Below, piece by piece: positions 13,806 through 13,977 of a stretch of DNA of 13,977 nucleotides. The notes under the pieces are model-generated. The model was not told the origin of the DNA and did not search any database. It saw only the letters and a program-made list of their open reading frames with translations. Position 1 is the first letter of the stretch. Each line of letters starts with the position of its first letter. The translations under genes and the position numbers were made by a program. This stretch comes from CAYNST01 sp964399955 (GTDB taxonomy: Bacteria > Pseudomonadota > Gammaproteobacteria > Pseudomonadales > Cellvibrionaceae): assembly GCA_964399955.1 (NCBI GenBank), contig CAYNST010000094.1:1-13977 (forward strand). Direction: 5' to 3'.

Positions 13806-13977
13806 TGCTTGTTCCTCGGATGCTTAACCAACACTGGAAGCCCTCGCTGAGCCTGGTGGTGATTCATGTTGACCGCCTGCGGCGGCAGGTGTTGAAGGAT
13901 ATGCGCAGGGGCGGCAGTCGCTCTATAGGGTGATTGCTGGTGCCGCGCGTCAAGAGCAGGGAGTGTAAAGCAGCTAG
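13802..13977 (-). CDS. Possible 3' end of an upstream gene (open frame to the right edge)
   Basis: On the minus strand a frame is open from the window edge for 57 codons and stops with a TGA that overlaps the ATG of the ALG10-like gene as ATGA, a spacing common for coupled genes. It ends VLVKHPRNKQ. The composition is rich in Gln, His, Pro and Arg and matches no family I know. A competing plus-strand frame (13820-13933, 37 codons) covers the same bases. Either or both may be chance, and the stretch may instead hold the promoter of the ALG10-like gene. Confidence 0.22.
   Translation of the reverse strand, partial: SCFTLPALDARHQQSPYRATAAPAHILQHLPPQAVNMNHHQAQRGLPVLVKHPRNKQ

Overview
The window looks like a gammaproteobacterial chromosome, probably from a free-living or marine lineage near Pseudomonas, Cellvibrio or Alteromonas. 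The evidence is an E. coli-type ArgA, Pseudomonas-like AhcY and MetF sequences, recycling of S-adenosylhomocysteine (SAH) through AhcY, and a SahR-type regulator at the head of the genes. There are no rRNA or tRNA genes, no CRISPR array and no complete mobile element.

Left part (1-2072, all minus strand): the first 64 codons of ilvD (branched-chain amino acid synthesis) run off the left edge. Upstream of it is an orphan response regulator, a receiver domain followed by TPR-like repeats, with a plausible promoter of its own.

Centre (2135-8889, all minus strand): a SAM-cycle gene cluster. In transcription order it reads sahR, metK, ahcY, metF, rsmE, argA. SahR combines an ArsR-type DNA-binding domain with a methyltransferase-like domain, and known members of that family are released from DNA by SAH. 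Just upstream of its start lies a near-perfect 34-bp palindrome with 14-bp arms. It covers the -35 element of a good sigma70-type promoter (TTGATA, 17 bp, TACACT), so autorepression of the operon can be read from the sequence. The predicted transcription start falls on the A of the sahR ATG, which implies a leaderless message. MetK makes SAM, AhcY clears SAH, and MetF supplies methyl groups for methionine regeneration. RsmE is a SAM-dependent 16S rRNA methyltransferase, and ArgA opens arginine synthesis. A 146-nt spacer before metF holds a strong hairpin that pairs fully only in the minus-strand RNA.

Right part (9223-13805): an envelope glycosylation locus. Three tightly packed plus-strand genes encode a large GT-C-type membrane protein with an extra periplasmic domain near its N-terminus, a GtrB-type polyprenyl-phosphate glycosyltransferase and a GtrA-type small membrane protein. 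Converging on them is a gene for a multispanning protein that matches the eukaryotic ALG10/DIE2 alpha-1,2-glucosyltransferase family (GT59) in several separate motifs. A reasonable reading is that GtrB charges undecaprenyl phosphate with a sugar, GtrA helps flip it, and one or both GT-C proteins transfer the sugar outside the cytoplasm. This bacterial ALG10-like protein and its neighbours are the most unusual content of the window. Beyond it, the right edge holds only ambiguous short frames.
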